Assembly: GCA_013423325.1 (NCBI GenBank)
Contig: BLJB01000196.1
Location: forward strand, 50,400 to 114,399
Direction: 5' to 3'
Source of the DNA: Usnea hakonensis
Lineage: Eukaryota; Ascomycota; Lecanoromycetes; Lecanorales; Parmeliaceae
Length of the DNA: 64,000 bases
This document shows, in pieces, positions 54,695-64,000 of this stretch. Position 1 is the stretch's first letter; every line of letters starts with the position of its first letter. The notes below the pieces were generated by a model. It ran no database searches. It worked only from the letters and a program-made list of their open reading frames with translations, and was not told the origin of the DNA. Position numbers and translations under genes: made by a program.

Positions 54695-55917
54695 CTAACA
54701 AACCTCCTCCCCCATCCCCTCTCCCCCCCCATCCCTCACCCCCAACCCCCCCCTCAAACACCTCCCAAACACCTCCGCCAGCATCTCAAAGCATATCGCC
54801 GCGAGAGCCGGGTCGTACCGCCCTTTACTCAACTCGTCCCTTATAAACGCGTGCTGCGCGTGCGCGGGCTCGTAAAAGGAGAAGAGGACGTCGGCGTCGT
54901 GCAGGGTTTTGCGGATTAGGTCCCGCCCCGTGGGGGGGACGTGGGTGTCTTTTTTGCCGAAGATCTGTTGGGGGAGTGGAGGGGTGTTTTAGTCGGTGGG
55001 GTTTTATGGGGGGGTGGGGAGTGTAAGATTGTGTTGTGCTTCAGGCAGGCAGGTACCGATCAGGGAAAGCATCCCCAGCAACAACAACAAGGACAAGAAC
55101 AACAACAACAATAATAACAACAGTAGTAGTACTATAACCAAAAGCTTTTCAGCTCGGCCAGCAGCAATTCACACTCACCATGACGAGCTCCCCCTTTATA
55201 TCTCCCACCCTCTCCAAACTGTCATCTCCACCGGCGCCCAGCGTCCTCGAATGTATGTCCGTGGCAAAGTAGCACACGGCCGCGGCGACGCGCTTGTCGA
55301 GGGCGCAGCGGAAGGCCAAATGGCCGCCGAGACACATACCTGTTGCGCCGACGCGGCCGGTGCAGGTGGGGAGGGAGAGGAGAGTCGTGACGGAGAGAGC
55401 GGCGTCTTCGTCGTAGGCGTGGACTTTCTATCCGAGCCGGAGTTCAGAATTTATCAGCTGCCGCCATCATTATTGTTGCGAAGACCCTGGTGGGGGCGGG
55501 TTACTTTTTGGATTTTGTACTTGTTTCCCTCGTCGGTGCCGGGGCCGTCGTAGGCGAGGGGTTCGGGGCCGGTGAATTCGTGGTAGGAGGAGGGTGCGGC
55601 GACGATGTAGCCCTGGCCGGCTATCTGGCGGGCGAAGCGGGCGACGGGGCCGGTGACTTTGCGGGGATTGGGTCAATTGGAGGGGTGGGTGTGATGGGGA
55701 AGGGGAACGGGACCTTGGTAGATCTCGCTGAAGAGGACGACGCCGGGGAATTTGGCTTGTGAATAGCCGGGGATAAGGGGATGGTATAGATATATACCTG
55801 GATTGGGTCAATGGGTGTGTGTGTTAGTTGGGAGAGAAGGGTTGGGAGAGTGGTACGCATGGTTCCTTTGCCGTCTGCCGTTGTCTCCACATCTTGATGG
55901 GTTTCAGTGATCAACAT
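54695..55917 (-). CDS. Dienelactone hydrolase family protein, 271 aa
   Basis: Five exons on the minus strand: 55917-55857, 55797-55714, 55656-55505, 55427-55179, 54964-54695. The alpha/beta-hydrolase triad is visible: nucleophile C131 in MCLGGHLAFR, D188 in GKKDTHVPP and H220 in PAHAQHAF. The N-terminus MLITETHQDVETTADGKGTMR and FPGVVLFSEIYQ fit the family. Dienelactone hydrolases open lactone rings in aromatic catabolism; fungal homologues often have unknown substrates. Intron 4 (54965-55178) is long and contains a CAA/AAC microsatellite. The exons are C-ending-codon rich and the last 20 residues are Gly/Glu low complexity. No catabolic neighbours. Confidence 0.87.
55078..55130 (+). repeat. 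CAA/AAT microsatellite inside a hydrolase intron
   Basis: Imperfect run of CAA and AAT triplets within the fourth intron of the dienelactone hydrolase gene. Probably length-variable between strains. Confidence 0.7.
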
Positions 55918-56403
55918 GGCCTAATGCGATGAGGCGAAGCTGTTAGGTATTTGTGTCAATTGAGATGTCGACTTGAACGGGGAGAGGAGAGCAAGCTCCA
56001 GATTTTTTGAATTGACCCGCGTCAAAGGCGGGTTTCTTCCGCAGAGCCCCACCATACAGCCATCCGCAGGCACACTCCTATTCTTCATGACCATGCTCGC
56101 AGGACAACCGGAAAGCTGCTTGTAGCGCTGATCACTTTCTTGAGATTTAGCTTTCTCAGCAGAGGATTCGGTACCATGGCCTCGTCCTCGACTCGCCTTC
56201 AAAAGCGATGACGAATAGACCGCCAATGAGCATGAAAGGTGCGGTTTGCCGAGGTCTTCTGGAAGGGATTCTTAGGTGACCGGCGAGTAGTAATGAAGTT
56301 CACGATGAGGCTAGTCTGTCAGCGTGCCCTTCAAATGTAGAATGCAATCAATATTTAACAAGTAGACACTATGGTATGTTATATAGGTATCATAGGAGGG
56401 TAT
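55918..56403. other. Spacer between hydrolase promoter and Erg4 3' end
   Basis: About 490 bases. Holds the hydrolase promoter and the Erg4 3' UTR; no other feature recognised. Confidence 0.4.
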
Positions 56404-58302
56404 TTACAACACATACTAGCAATAGTTAGCTAGAGGCGCCACCTTGGGGGGGAGGAATTACTCACTGGAATAAATAGATAAGGGACCTGTCGTTCATACT
56501 CTTTCCAAGCATCGCCATACTTGGCAGAACATTTCTGAATATCTCTGTAGGCTCGATGCAGTATCATTGGGGTGAAGAATGCCGCGTAGAACCACGGGAA
56601 AGGGCTATTGAAGCCAGTGACGAGGCCCCAGGTTAATGCCTAGCATATCTTGTCAGCCAAGACTGGTGCTAAGAATGAGACATCTGGTACCCACGAAGTA
56701 CAAGTCACAAGTGTAGTGAATTTTTCGAGCTTTCCCATCTGCCAAGTTGATCAGTGCACTTTCCTAACATCCGTAAGGATGGTCCACATACACCAGCCAT
56801 CCGCCAGAAGAGAGACACCCTGGTCGGTCGGGATAGTTTTTGGATTTTGAAGGTCTTGCCATGGCAGTTGGGGAAATGCTTTCCTGCTAGAAAGAGTACC
56901 ACGCTCCCATTGTCTAAATCGATTCTTTTGCGCATTGGCGGTGTCCCAAACCCAGTAGACGAACAGGTAAGAGATGTAGAGGAAACTCAAAGCAACCGGA
57001 TTCCAGTGGTATTCTGAAGGTGGATGATTGGCCAAGTAGATTGCGCAGTGACAATAGCTGAGCGGTACCCCGGCAAGATTCCAGAAGATCAGCATGAACC
57101 CCCATTTCTCGTAGTACATATCCCTGTTATTTGAATCAGCAGTTTCTGATGTCGAAAATGCGGCCATACCCTACCACGTGGTGACGATCGCCTCTTCTGC
57201 CTTTGAGCAGGCGTTCGCATATAAGAAATGGGCCATGACGAGAAAGCCAGCCTCGCCAGACACGTAACCGTGGCGTTCGTACTGACGTGCTGCAGCACCA
57301 CACGATATCAAGAAGAGGATATACCATGGCAGTCTGACTTCGAAGAACATCTTAAAGTCTAACCATCCAAACATCCTCGGGTTCAGCTCTGCGCCCATGA
57401 AGAAGTCATAAACGTGATGGCCGGTCATCCTGTGCTCAGCGCCACGGTAGAAGGCGGAAATGTAGGCCACAATTGAGACGATGAACCCAGAGATGATGGC
57501 AACGGACATAAGCGGTCCGAATTCGTCAATAATGGTATACAGCTTGAAGAGTCCAGAGAGGTGTAGTACTGCGGCGGTGACAATAGTCGTGTACCAGGAC
57601 CATTGCCCCGAGCAGTAATATTCCAAGCTCTTGCCGCCTTCATGTTCCAATGGTTTGCCAGATACGTACACGCCAGGGAGATAAAGATAACATGCCGCTT
57701 GGAAGATTAAGAAGCCCCAGTATATGATCCATGCCTTCATCGATGGGAAAGCACCGCCGTACACCAGGTCGGCCAGATATGTGATGAATTGCAGCTTGCT
57801 CTGTCCTTGACTTGGCACCGGCAGGTGGCCGTTGTAGTATGTCGCTCCAATCCACATATACCACATCAAGAGAGGGAAGCCGATCATCATTGCAGTCACG
57901 CCCCATGATCCGCCAAATTCGAAGTGTCCAGTGTAGTCGATTCGGGGATCTTTGCTTTCCTTCAACGGTTTCGCATATCCATTCGCGCTTCCATTGAGGT
58001 TTGCGCTTGCGCTTCCAGATGCCTGTTTCTTTCTGCCAGCGACCTTGGTGTCATCATTCTTCCTTACAATATCTGGAGATATTTCTGAGCTTCCATCCCT
58101 TGCTACGGACTTCCGAGCCTTGGATCGTCGCGTGGGCGTCTCGACATAGCCAGGATGCTTTGTCCTCCTAAAAGATTATCAGCCAATGACTCGAGTGGTA
58201 AAGTACAGTCAGGTTGCGACATGCTATCAGACTAAGCTGAAGCCGTATTCCAATGGGATCGTACTTTGGTGTTTCTCCCAATTGGGAACGCGTCAATGTC
58301 AT
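56404..58302 (-). CDS. ERG4: Delta-24(24(1)) sterol reductase Erg4, 530 aa
   Basis: Six exons on the minus strand: 58302-58265, 58167-57175, 57123-56792, 56738-56695, 56639-56466, 56404-56415 (last exon of 12 bases, coding YVL plus stop). Multi-pass ER enzyme of the ERG4/ERG24 family: YTGHFEFGGSWG start, GHHVYDFFMGAELNPR, NLAGVPLSYCHC, WDTANAQKNRFR and ARKIHYTCDLYFALTWGLVTGF, ending FIPYVL. It reduces the C24(28) bond in the last step of ergosterol synthesis. Exon 1 (MTLTRSQLGETPK) is chosen because it is the only upstream start that joins in frame, giving a typical basic N-terminus. The tiny last exon is the only way I see to reach the family's YVF-type end. Confidence 0.93.
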
Positions 58303-58833
58303 ACTGACGGCGGTTCTCAACAGCCCGGTGTAAGTACAAATCTCATTTAAAATGGTTCGCTTTTGCCGCGCTTCTTAAGATATCAGGCAATTGGTTTTAG
58401 GGAGTAGAGAAATGATTGGACTAAATACTCTAGGTAGGTAGAAATACTTTCACGCGTCTGATCTTATTCGTGTGGAACGCCACAGTTCATCTTGTATTGT
58501 ATTGTATTGCAGGGTTGCGGAGCCTGCTCCGCCGCTAAAATTCAAAACATCGTCAATCTATGATCTATGATCTATGTCTGAAAAATTGACAACCCACATC
58601 TCTACCTCTTTTGAATACTATACAACGGCGGGTTCTTTTCTGTGCCAGAATTCATATCTAGCATGATTATATGACTATCCCAAGTATATGACTGTCTAAT
58701 GATGCTAGTTCTGAGTGGGCTCAAATAGCTCAAAGGTGTAGAATTTGAGCTACGACTTTACTCACCCAGTGCACTGCTCCAAGGGCAACATTTGTCTACA
58801 CTAAAGCGTCCTTTCAATCGGACATTATCAGCA
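58303..58833. other. Intergenic, Erg4 promoter
   Basis: About 530 bases upstream of Erg4 and downstream of the RING protein. No feature recognised beyond short TATTGTATTG repeats near 58495. Confidence 0.4.
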
Positions 58834-61253
58834 TCATGCGCCTCTGCGCACGTTCGTAGACATTAATGTGATCTTCTTGCCCTTTTTCTTCTTGTTACCC
58901 GCAGTTGGCATTGCCGTATTGGAGCTACTGCCTTCAAGAGTGCTTGCTTCAAACTGAGCCACCAAATCGTCTTCTTGTAAGAGATCTTGCTCCCAGTCCT
59001 GAAGCCAGCCATCATTCTCTGATGGCTCTTGCTCGTCTGACACTGCGGGCAAATCTGGTGATGAGGGCACAATCATTCTCGTGCCCCACACGGTCTTAGG
59101 GGCAACAGGACTAGTGGATGGGGACGCCAAAGACGCAAAGCCAGAGCCGCCTTGAAGTCTTGACGAGGACCAAGGCGGAGACGAGGAGGCTGCGGCTAAC
59201 TCTGTTGTTGAAGAATCGGGCAATGGCTGGAAATCGGCTTCGGTAATAACATCATGGGAAGGGGTAGGACGTCTCTTTCTTGCAGTGGCCCATCTTTTGT
59301 CATCCTCTTCCTTCTCTGCTCTGATGCGTTCCTTCTCTTCCCGAAACTCCTTTTCCCAGTTCTTCTTTCGTCGTCGCTCGATCTCGACTGCAAATCCCTC
59401 GAGAACTTCCGGACTTACAATGTCGGTCCAATTACATTCGAGAAATGCGACCTCACATCCATGTGGGAGATGTGCAAGGTATTTAGCACGCCGTCGAAGC
59501 TCATCGTCGATGATATGTCCTGTAGAGACCCGCTCTACTCTTGGGAGTATGGTTGTCGGAAACGAAGGATAATCCCCGAACGCAGCCTTCAAAATACGGA
59601 TATCAAGGGGTGACAAGTAGTAGTGCCTAAGAGCTTCATAAAAGAAGAAAGGAGAATCGATGTGGGGATGATGAAAGGCAGCGCCAGACCTGCTTCGGAA
59701 GCGCAACGGCGATTCTTGTTCAACGTTTGATGCTGGTTCTTGCGAGCGAGAAGTAGCAGTACTTTGGGACTTAAAAGATACTGTTGTTGGGGACGCGCTT
59801 TCGTTACTCTGGCTGGCCGATCTGGCTGTCGGCGATGGGTCCAACGAATAATTAGACCGGCTTTGTAGACCGAGAGAGCTTGTAGACACAGACTGACCAG
59901 ACTTTGCAGCCTGTTGTATCGAATAGAAATCCGGGGCAGCTATGCCATCGCTGCTATCAATAACCCCCAAAGGTGGGCGCCGGGCTTTCCTTTCGTTGGG
60001 CTGCTTGGGCGCGCTCGGAGGATTTCCAATGTCCTTGACTCTCTCTTTGGCTTCCAAAATGGATGACACAGCTCTCTTTGTCCATTGAGTTTCCTCGCCA
60101 AACATGAGCTCATCTTCTTTCTCTTGCTGCTGCAGCGCTTCGATTTCTTCGTCGTATTGGTAGTTCATATATTCCTCGCTCCCTTTCATCACACGTGCGT
60201 AGTCCATAACCTCTGCAGCAAAATACCAAGGAATGTCTTCCGCTTTTTCTAAAGACTCTGCCCCATCTCGAGGCAAAGCAAGGGTACTTCCGGGCTGCCG
60301 CATGATCAATCTAAGCACAACATCGGCCCCCTCTTGAGGTCGCTCTCCCTCTTGTCCAGTGAACCATCTGACAGGCCTAGTTTCTGAAATGTATATACTA
60401 TCCCAGCAAATTGGACACTTTTTCCACCTTGCTTTCTTTTCAGGTGTTGGGCCGGTCTCGTCAGACGAGTGCATGAATCGTATCAGGCACGGCAGACAGA
60501 ATATATGCCCACATTTGGCCATCCGAGGACCCACTGGGGTTGACAAGCATATCGGGCAATTGGTTGATTGTGACTGACCCGAGACGAGGATCTGCAGAAC
60601 ATCACTCCAATCTAAATGTACATCTGCGTCGATGGCTTGGGCGTGGTAGACCGCGTTCGGATTGACGATAAAGCGGTAGTTCGCATGTATATATCTTGCT
60701 GTGTATGAGCTTCGAAGGTCAAAGATGTGTACGCGAAGGATCTGCCTACTTGGCTTTATCCTCAGCATGGTAGCCAGATCCAAGTCCCCATGTGGGATTC
60801 CGTCTCGTATAGCGATTGAAGTGGTGAGATTGGTAAGACTGAGGTCGAGGAGGTAAAGTGAAGTTCATCAAATGTGTAATGGAAGTCCGCCCCTTCCGAC
60901 TACTACTAGACTGCATGGCCACCTGTTGATCAGCCCGAGTTAGTCATGCTCTGAACCTTTCTGCATCAGCATGGTGGTATTCTGCTCACGGATTCAGCAG
61001 CAGCATCCTCATCCGCGAGCCTGGGTCGCCGTTGGCCTTTGTGTTGTTTCCTCAGGGACTGGTTGTTCCTCGAAGTGGACGATATAGACCGAGACGTTGA
61101 TCCTGTCCCGAAACTTCCAGAACCACCAACACGTCGCTGTGTGTGACCTTCTGTCCCGAGGAAAGATCCACTTTGCAATTGTGAAGGCGAAGGCGTCTGG
61201 GATGGATTGCACGCGTTCTTTGAGGCCAGTGAGACTGGTGAGTTTGCTGACAT
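58834..61253 (-). CDS. RING-finger protein of the RNF10/Mag2 family, 765 aa
   Basis: Three exons: 61253-60990, 60922-60750, 60694-58834. The junctions restore RRNPTWGLGSGYHAEDKAKYIHANYRFIVNP, a hallmark of RNF10/Mag2. A C3HC4 RING follows (CPICLSTPVGPRMAKCGHIFCLPCLIRF ... CPICWDSIY). The N-terminal ~100 residues and a central region are Ser/Pro rich; the C-terminus has a helical ERRRKKNWEKEFREEKERIRAEKEE and ends KKKKGKKITLMSTNVRRGA. Mag2/RNF10 ubiquitinate ribosomal proteins Rps2/Rps3 in translation surveillance; a similar role is inferred. Start ATG chosen as the first in the open frame. Confidence 0.9.
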
Positions 61254-63943
61254 GGCGTTCAATTAATGCCCTAGTAAGATCTAATTATGATCTACGTATC
61301 AAAGTATGGAACATGTAGGAGCAATGATCATATGAAAGCTCGGTTTTCTGCCTGCATGGTGGGTGCAGCCCCCAAAGGGACGTCGTTGATATAATGGAGG
61401 GGCAAGATGACTCGCAGTCGAGAAGCCTGACCTAGCTATCCTAGCGCCGTTTTGTGCATGACAACAAAAAAGCTGCCGCTTTATGATTTAAGTATCACAC
61501 GCTATAGAAGAGTAAATCGTTCGGCCGTCCTTTCATCTGGTACTAATTCGACATATGTTTATTGATCAGAGGCCCCCACCAATACTCATGCAGAAGCTCA
61601 ATTCGACCAATCAATGAATGTTAACCACAGGGTGCGTTACTGCTACAATCAACCCTTGAACGCGCCTCTTCGAATGAATGCCCCAATCCTCCCTGTAAAT
61701 GCTCAAATCACATGGGACCTTTGCCCTCTCGTATGTCCAAAAAGTCTATCCGCTGACGCTGAAATCATCGAAACAAAGAACACGCCGTGTCACTTAGGTA
61801 TGTTGTAAGCACTTAGGGTTGTAAGCCCGTGCACACGATTCTCAGGTCTCGTTGACTCCGGGCCCGGGGACTCTCTTGAAAATCACTTCCGAAAGTCTCC
61901 TGTGAAGCATCTCGGGTATTTTATCAAGCTGGAGGAACGAGCGAATTTCGGATGCAGAGGGGATCTTTGACGTTTGCTGTCGTTGGATTCCTTGCTGATG
62001 CCCGTTGGGAAAGTTGTAACGGGAGGTCTGATTCCTGAAGGATTGGCGCTTGAAGGATTGGCGCATGTAGTCCTTGTTGTGTCTTCAGCGAAGAGTTTGG
62101 AGTATGGAATGAGATTCATCTTGAAGCTTTTCTCCGCACAGACCCTCGAATCTACCGTTACTGCACGATTGTCTCATCAATTGATCTATTTCGGGGAGTA
62201 TCTTCGAAGACAGGCTGGCCAACAATCACGGTAGAGCATTCACAGATTCAAATGAAATGTTGCAATTGCTCTGCATCCGCTACTTCTTGGAATTAGCCCT
62301 CGCTTGACAAGTGCATAGCAATGTGGGATCAACAATCCTTTTATTTTGCATTCTTTTTCTCCGATAAGTGTAATTCCTTAGCATATTGAAGCTATATACA
62401 CTCATTCATTATCACCCACCTGATGTCCGACTGATATCGATGGGAAAATAATAGTTGCATATTCCACAACAATGAAAATGCATCTGGCCCAAATCAGAAT
62501 TTCTGCCATTCTTGTAATCTGTTTGCATGCGTCCATCAGTCTGCAGTGGACTCGCTTCAAATGTTTCGCTCAGAGAAGGTGTTGAATGCATTATGCGGTA
62601 TTCAAGACTCCCCGCTGAGCGAAGTCCTGAGAGGACTCTTCCGCAAACCTCTTGCACCTGCGAAACCCAATGTGGTCTTGCTGAGCAAAATTTCCCCACC
62701 ACTGCTTACCCAACATAAAAAATTCCGTGACTCAGTCATTGCTTTCTTTCTCTCTGAACCCTCTTCTTGTACCATTTGTCTCCCTCCTTTCATCCTTCGT
62801 CTCCCCAAATACAAATCCCCCATCTGCAACTCATACAAGCATCTTCAACCCCGTCTCTTGTAATACCATTAACCAGACATACTATCCAGATCCATCCCTC
62901 TCCCGCTTTGTTTTGTCTCCGTTCCTCAGATACAGCGAGCGGTTTGTCATCCGATAAGTGCAGCTCAGATCAGCACAATCATGCTCAATCTTTATTCAGA
63001 TCGTCGGTTGGCAGTAACGCTCGCTGCTACTTGTTGACTTCTCAAATTGATAAGTTTTGCGCCTATGTCCACAGCGTCCTCTACTGGAGCGCCCTCAAAA
63101 GAGGCCATCTTGCTTGCATCGTTGGTCCTCATGCTTCTGCATGATTCGCTACCTCCATGGTCAAACCGTGTTTACAGAAGAGACAGTGCACGTGTCTGAG
63201 GGATTGATTGATTCGGGGCAATTCCTAAAATGTGGACTATGCTGCTTGATAATGATATACGACTATTCTTCTTACCGTCACGGCGATGATGGAGTTTCAG
63301 CATGGCTGCTGGTCGAAGAGTAACTCACACAAAGAGAATTTCTTTACCTTCGATCATTGCCATATATTTTCAGAAAAAGGGGATATATTTTTGGCACGCG
63401 AGCAATGGGCGTTGACGCCTCATTTTGCTCAGCTTCACCCCTCCTTACCTCTTAACAGTGCCGGTACAGTGAGGTAATTGGTTTTTTGTCCATTCTTGCA
63501 TACGAGGTCACCGCTAGTATCGGCCCGTCTCATTTTCGGAAAACTGGCAAGACCGCCCTGTACACTGTGCGAAGGTGCCCTGAGGCTGAGATATGCCTCG
63601 GGGCGAGAAGGTAGCGTACAATAAAGCAGATGTAATACCACCACGACATCTCAGGGGATGAGAGAACTTCAAGGCTGGCATTTGCTCTAAGGTGAGAGAG
63701 TACGAAAGTACGTACCGTAATCGTAAGGTAAAGTACGTAGGGATGTAGATACCCCATAAGTAAGGCTGTAGCCCTCGGGATCACCCTCTCCTTCGCGACG
63801 ATCCCCCATATTATTAAATTGCGCGAGGTTACTTATCCGATAACCGCCGAGGCCTTGGCAACAAATTTAAGCGAGTTTCTTCCCCCACAAAAAAACACTC
63901 TCTATGCAAAATCATTTAATTAATCAACCAATTGGAATCCAAT
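61254..63943. other. 2.7-kb gene-poor region
   Basis: Only short frames, none resembling a known protein. Composition is ordinary, not AT-rich. The segment 63480-63930 carries CCGATAACC and repeated ACGTAC-like motifs ahead of the edge reading frame and may be its 5' region. A lineage-specific gene or non-coding RNA cannot be excluded. Confidence 0.35.
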
Positions 63944-64000
63944 ATGGCCCAAATTGCGACCTTACCTGTCCCTGATAAGGACGAATTAGATCAGGCCTTA
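63944..64000 (+). CDS. Start of a reading frame cut by the window edge
   Basis: An ATG at 63944 opens 19 codons (MAQIATLPVPDKDELDQAL) to the window end. The A/C-rich leader before it and the TTATCCGATAACC motif at 63833-63845 resemble the 5' ends of fungal Tc1/pogo-type transposons, but too little is visible to call it. Confidence 0.35.
   Translation, partial: MAQIATLPVPDKDELDQAL

Overview
The window is nuclear DNA of a filamentous ascomycete (Pezizomycotina; a Leotiomycete or relative is possible but not proven). Supporting evidence: many short 50-70 base introns with CTRAC-like branch sites, monocistronic genes on both strands, fungal-specific families (MARVEL, VTC, Pho80-like cyclin, Erg4, wax-synthase-like acyltransferase, NACHT/ankyrin NLR), and AT-rich transposon remnants almost lacking CA/TG dinucleotides, as repeat-induced point mutation (RIP) leaves. 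I rebuilt exon structures by eye; every multi-exon model given keeps one open frame across all its junctions.

Layout. 1-4.8 kb: 5'-truncated WD40 gene and a small MARVEL membrane protein. 6-12.3 kb: three genes that look like an oxidative phosphonate-degradation unit: a PhyH-type Fe(II)/2-oxoglutarate dioxygenase (minus), a divergently transcribed PhnZ-type HD-domain oxygenase (plus) and a Git1-type organophosphate MFS transporter (plus). The shared 490-base promoter has two CACGTG sites, one matching the high-affinity yeast Pho4 site. A hAT-like MITE with a perfect 8-base target duplication lies between the oxygenase and the transporter, and a diverged ~150-base direct repeat flanks the whole unit. 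13-21.5 kb: a nine-exon NLR (N-terminal fungal domain, NACHT, two C2H2-like fingers, ankyrin repeats), an inverted-repeat element, and a Rad5/HLTF-like SNF2-RING ATPase. 22.5-34.6 kb: O-acetylhomoserine sulfhydrylase, an orphan membrane protein, a TA-flanked MITE, a wax-synthase-like acyltransferase and a probably peroxisomal acyl-CoA synthetase. 35-48 kb: Nudix hydrolase, a GPI-anchored seven-repeat surface protein, a Vtc2/3-type SPX-VTC protein, an unrecognised conserved-looking protein and a Pho80-family cyclin. 49-61 kb: Gid5/Vid28 armadillo protein, fructosamine kinase, dienelactone hydrolase, Erg4 sterol reductase and an RNF10/Mag2 RING protein. 61.3-63.9 kb shows no gene; a reading frame starts at the right edge.

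How the genes may work together. Phosphate recurs: phosphonate oxidation releasing inorganic phosphate (inferred), an organophosphate-type importer, a polyphosphate-synthase (VTC) subunit and a Pho80-type cyclin, with an identical GCACGTGGG site upstream of both the dioxygenase/oxygenase pair and the cyclin. The most interesting proposal is a PHO-regulated fungal phosphonate catabolic cluster. Its chemistry and substrate are inferred from family resemblance and active-site residues, not shown.
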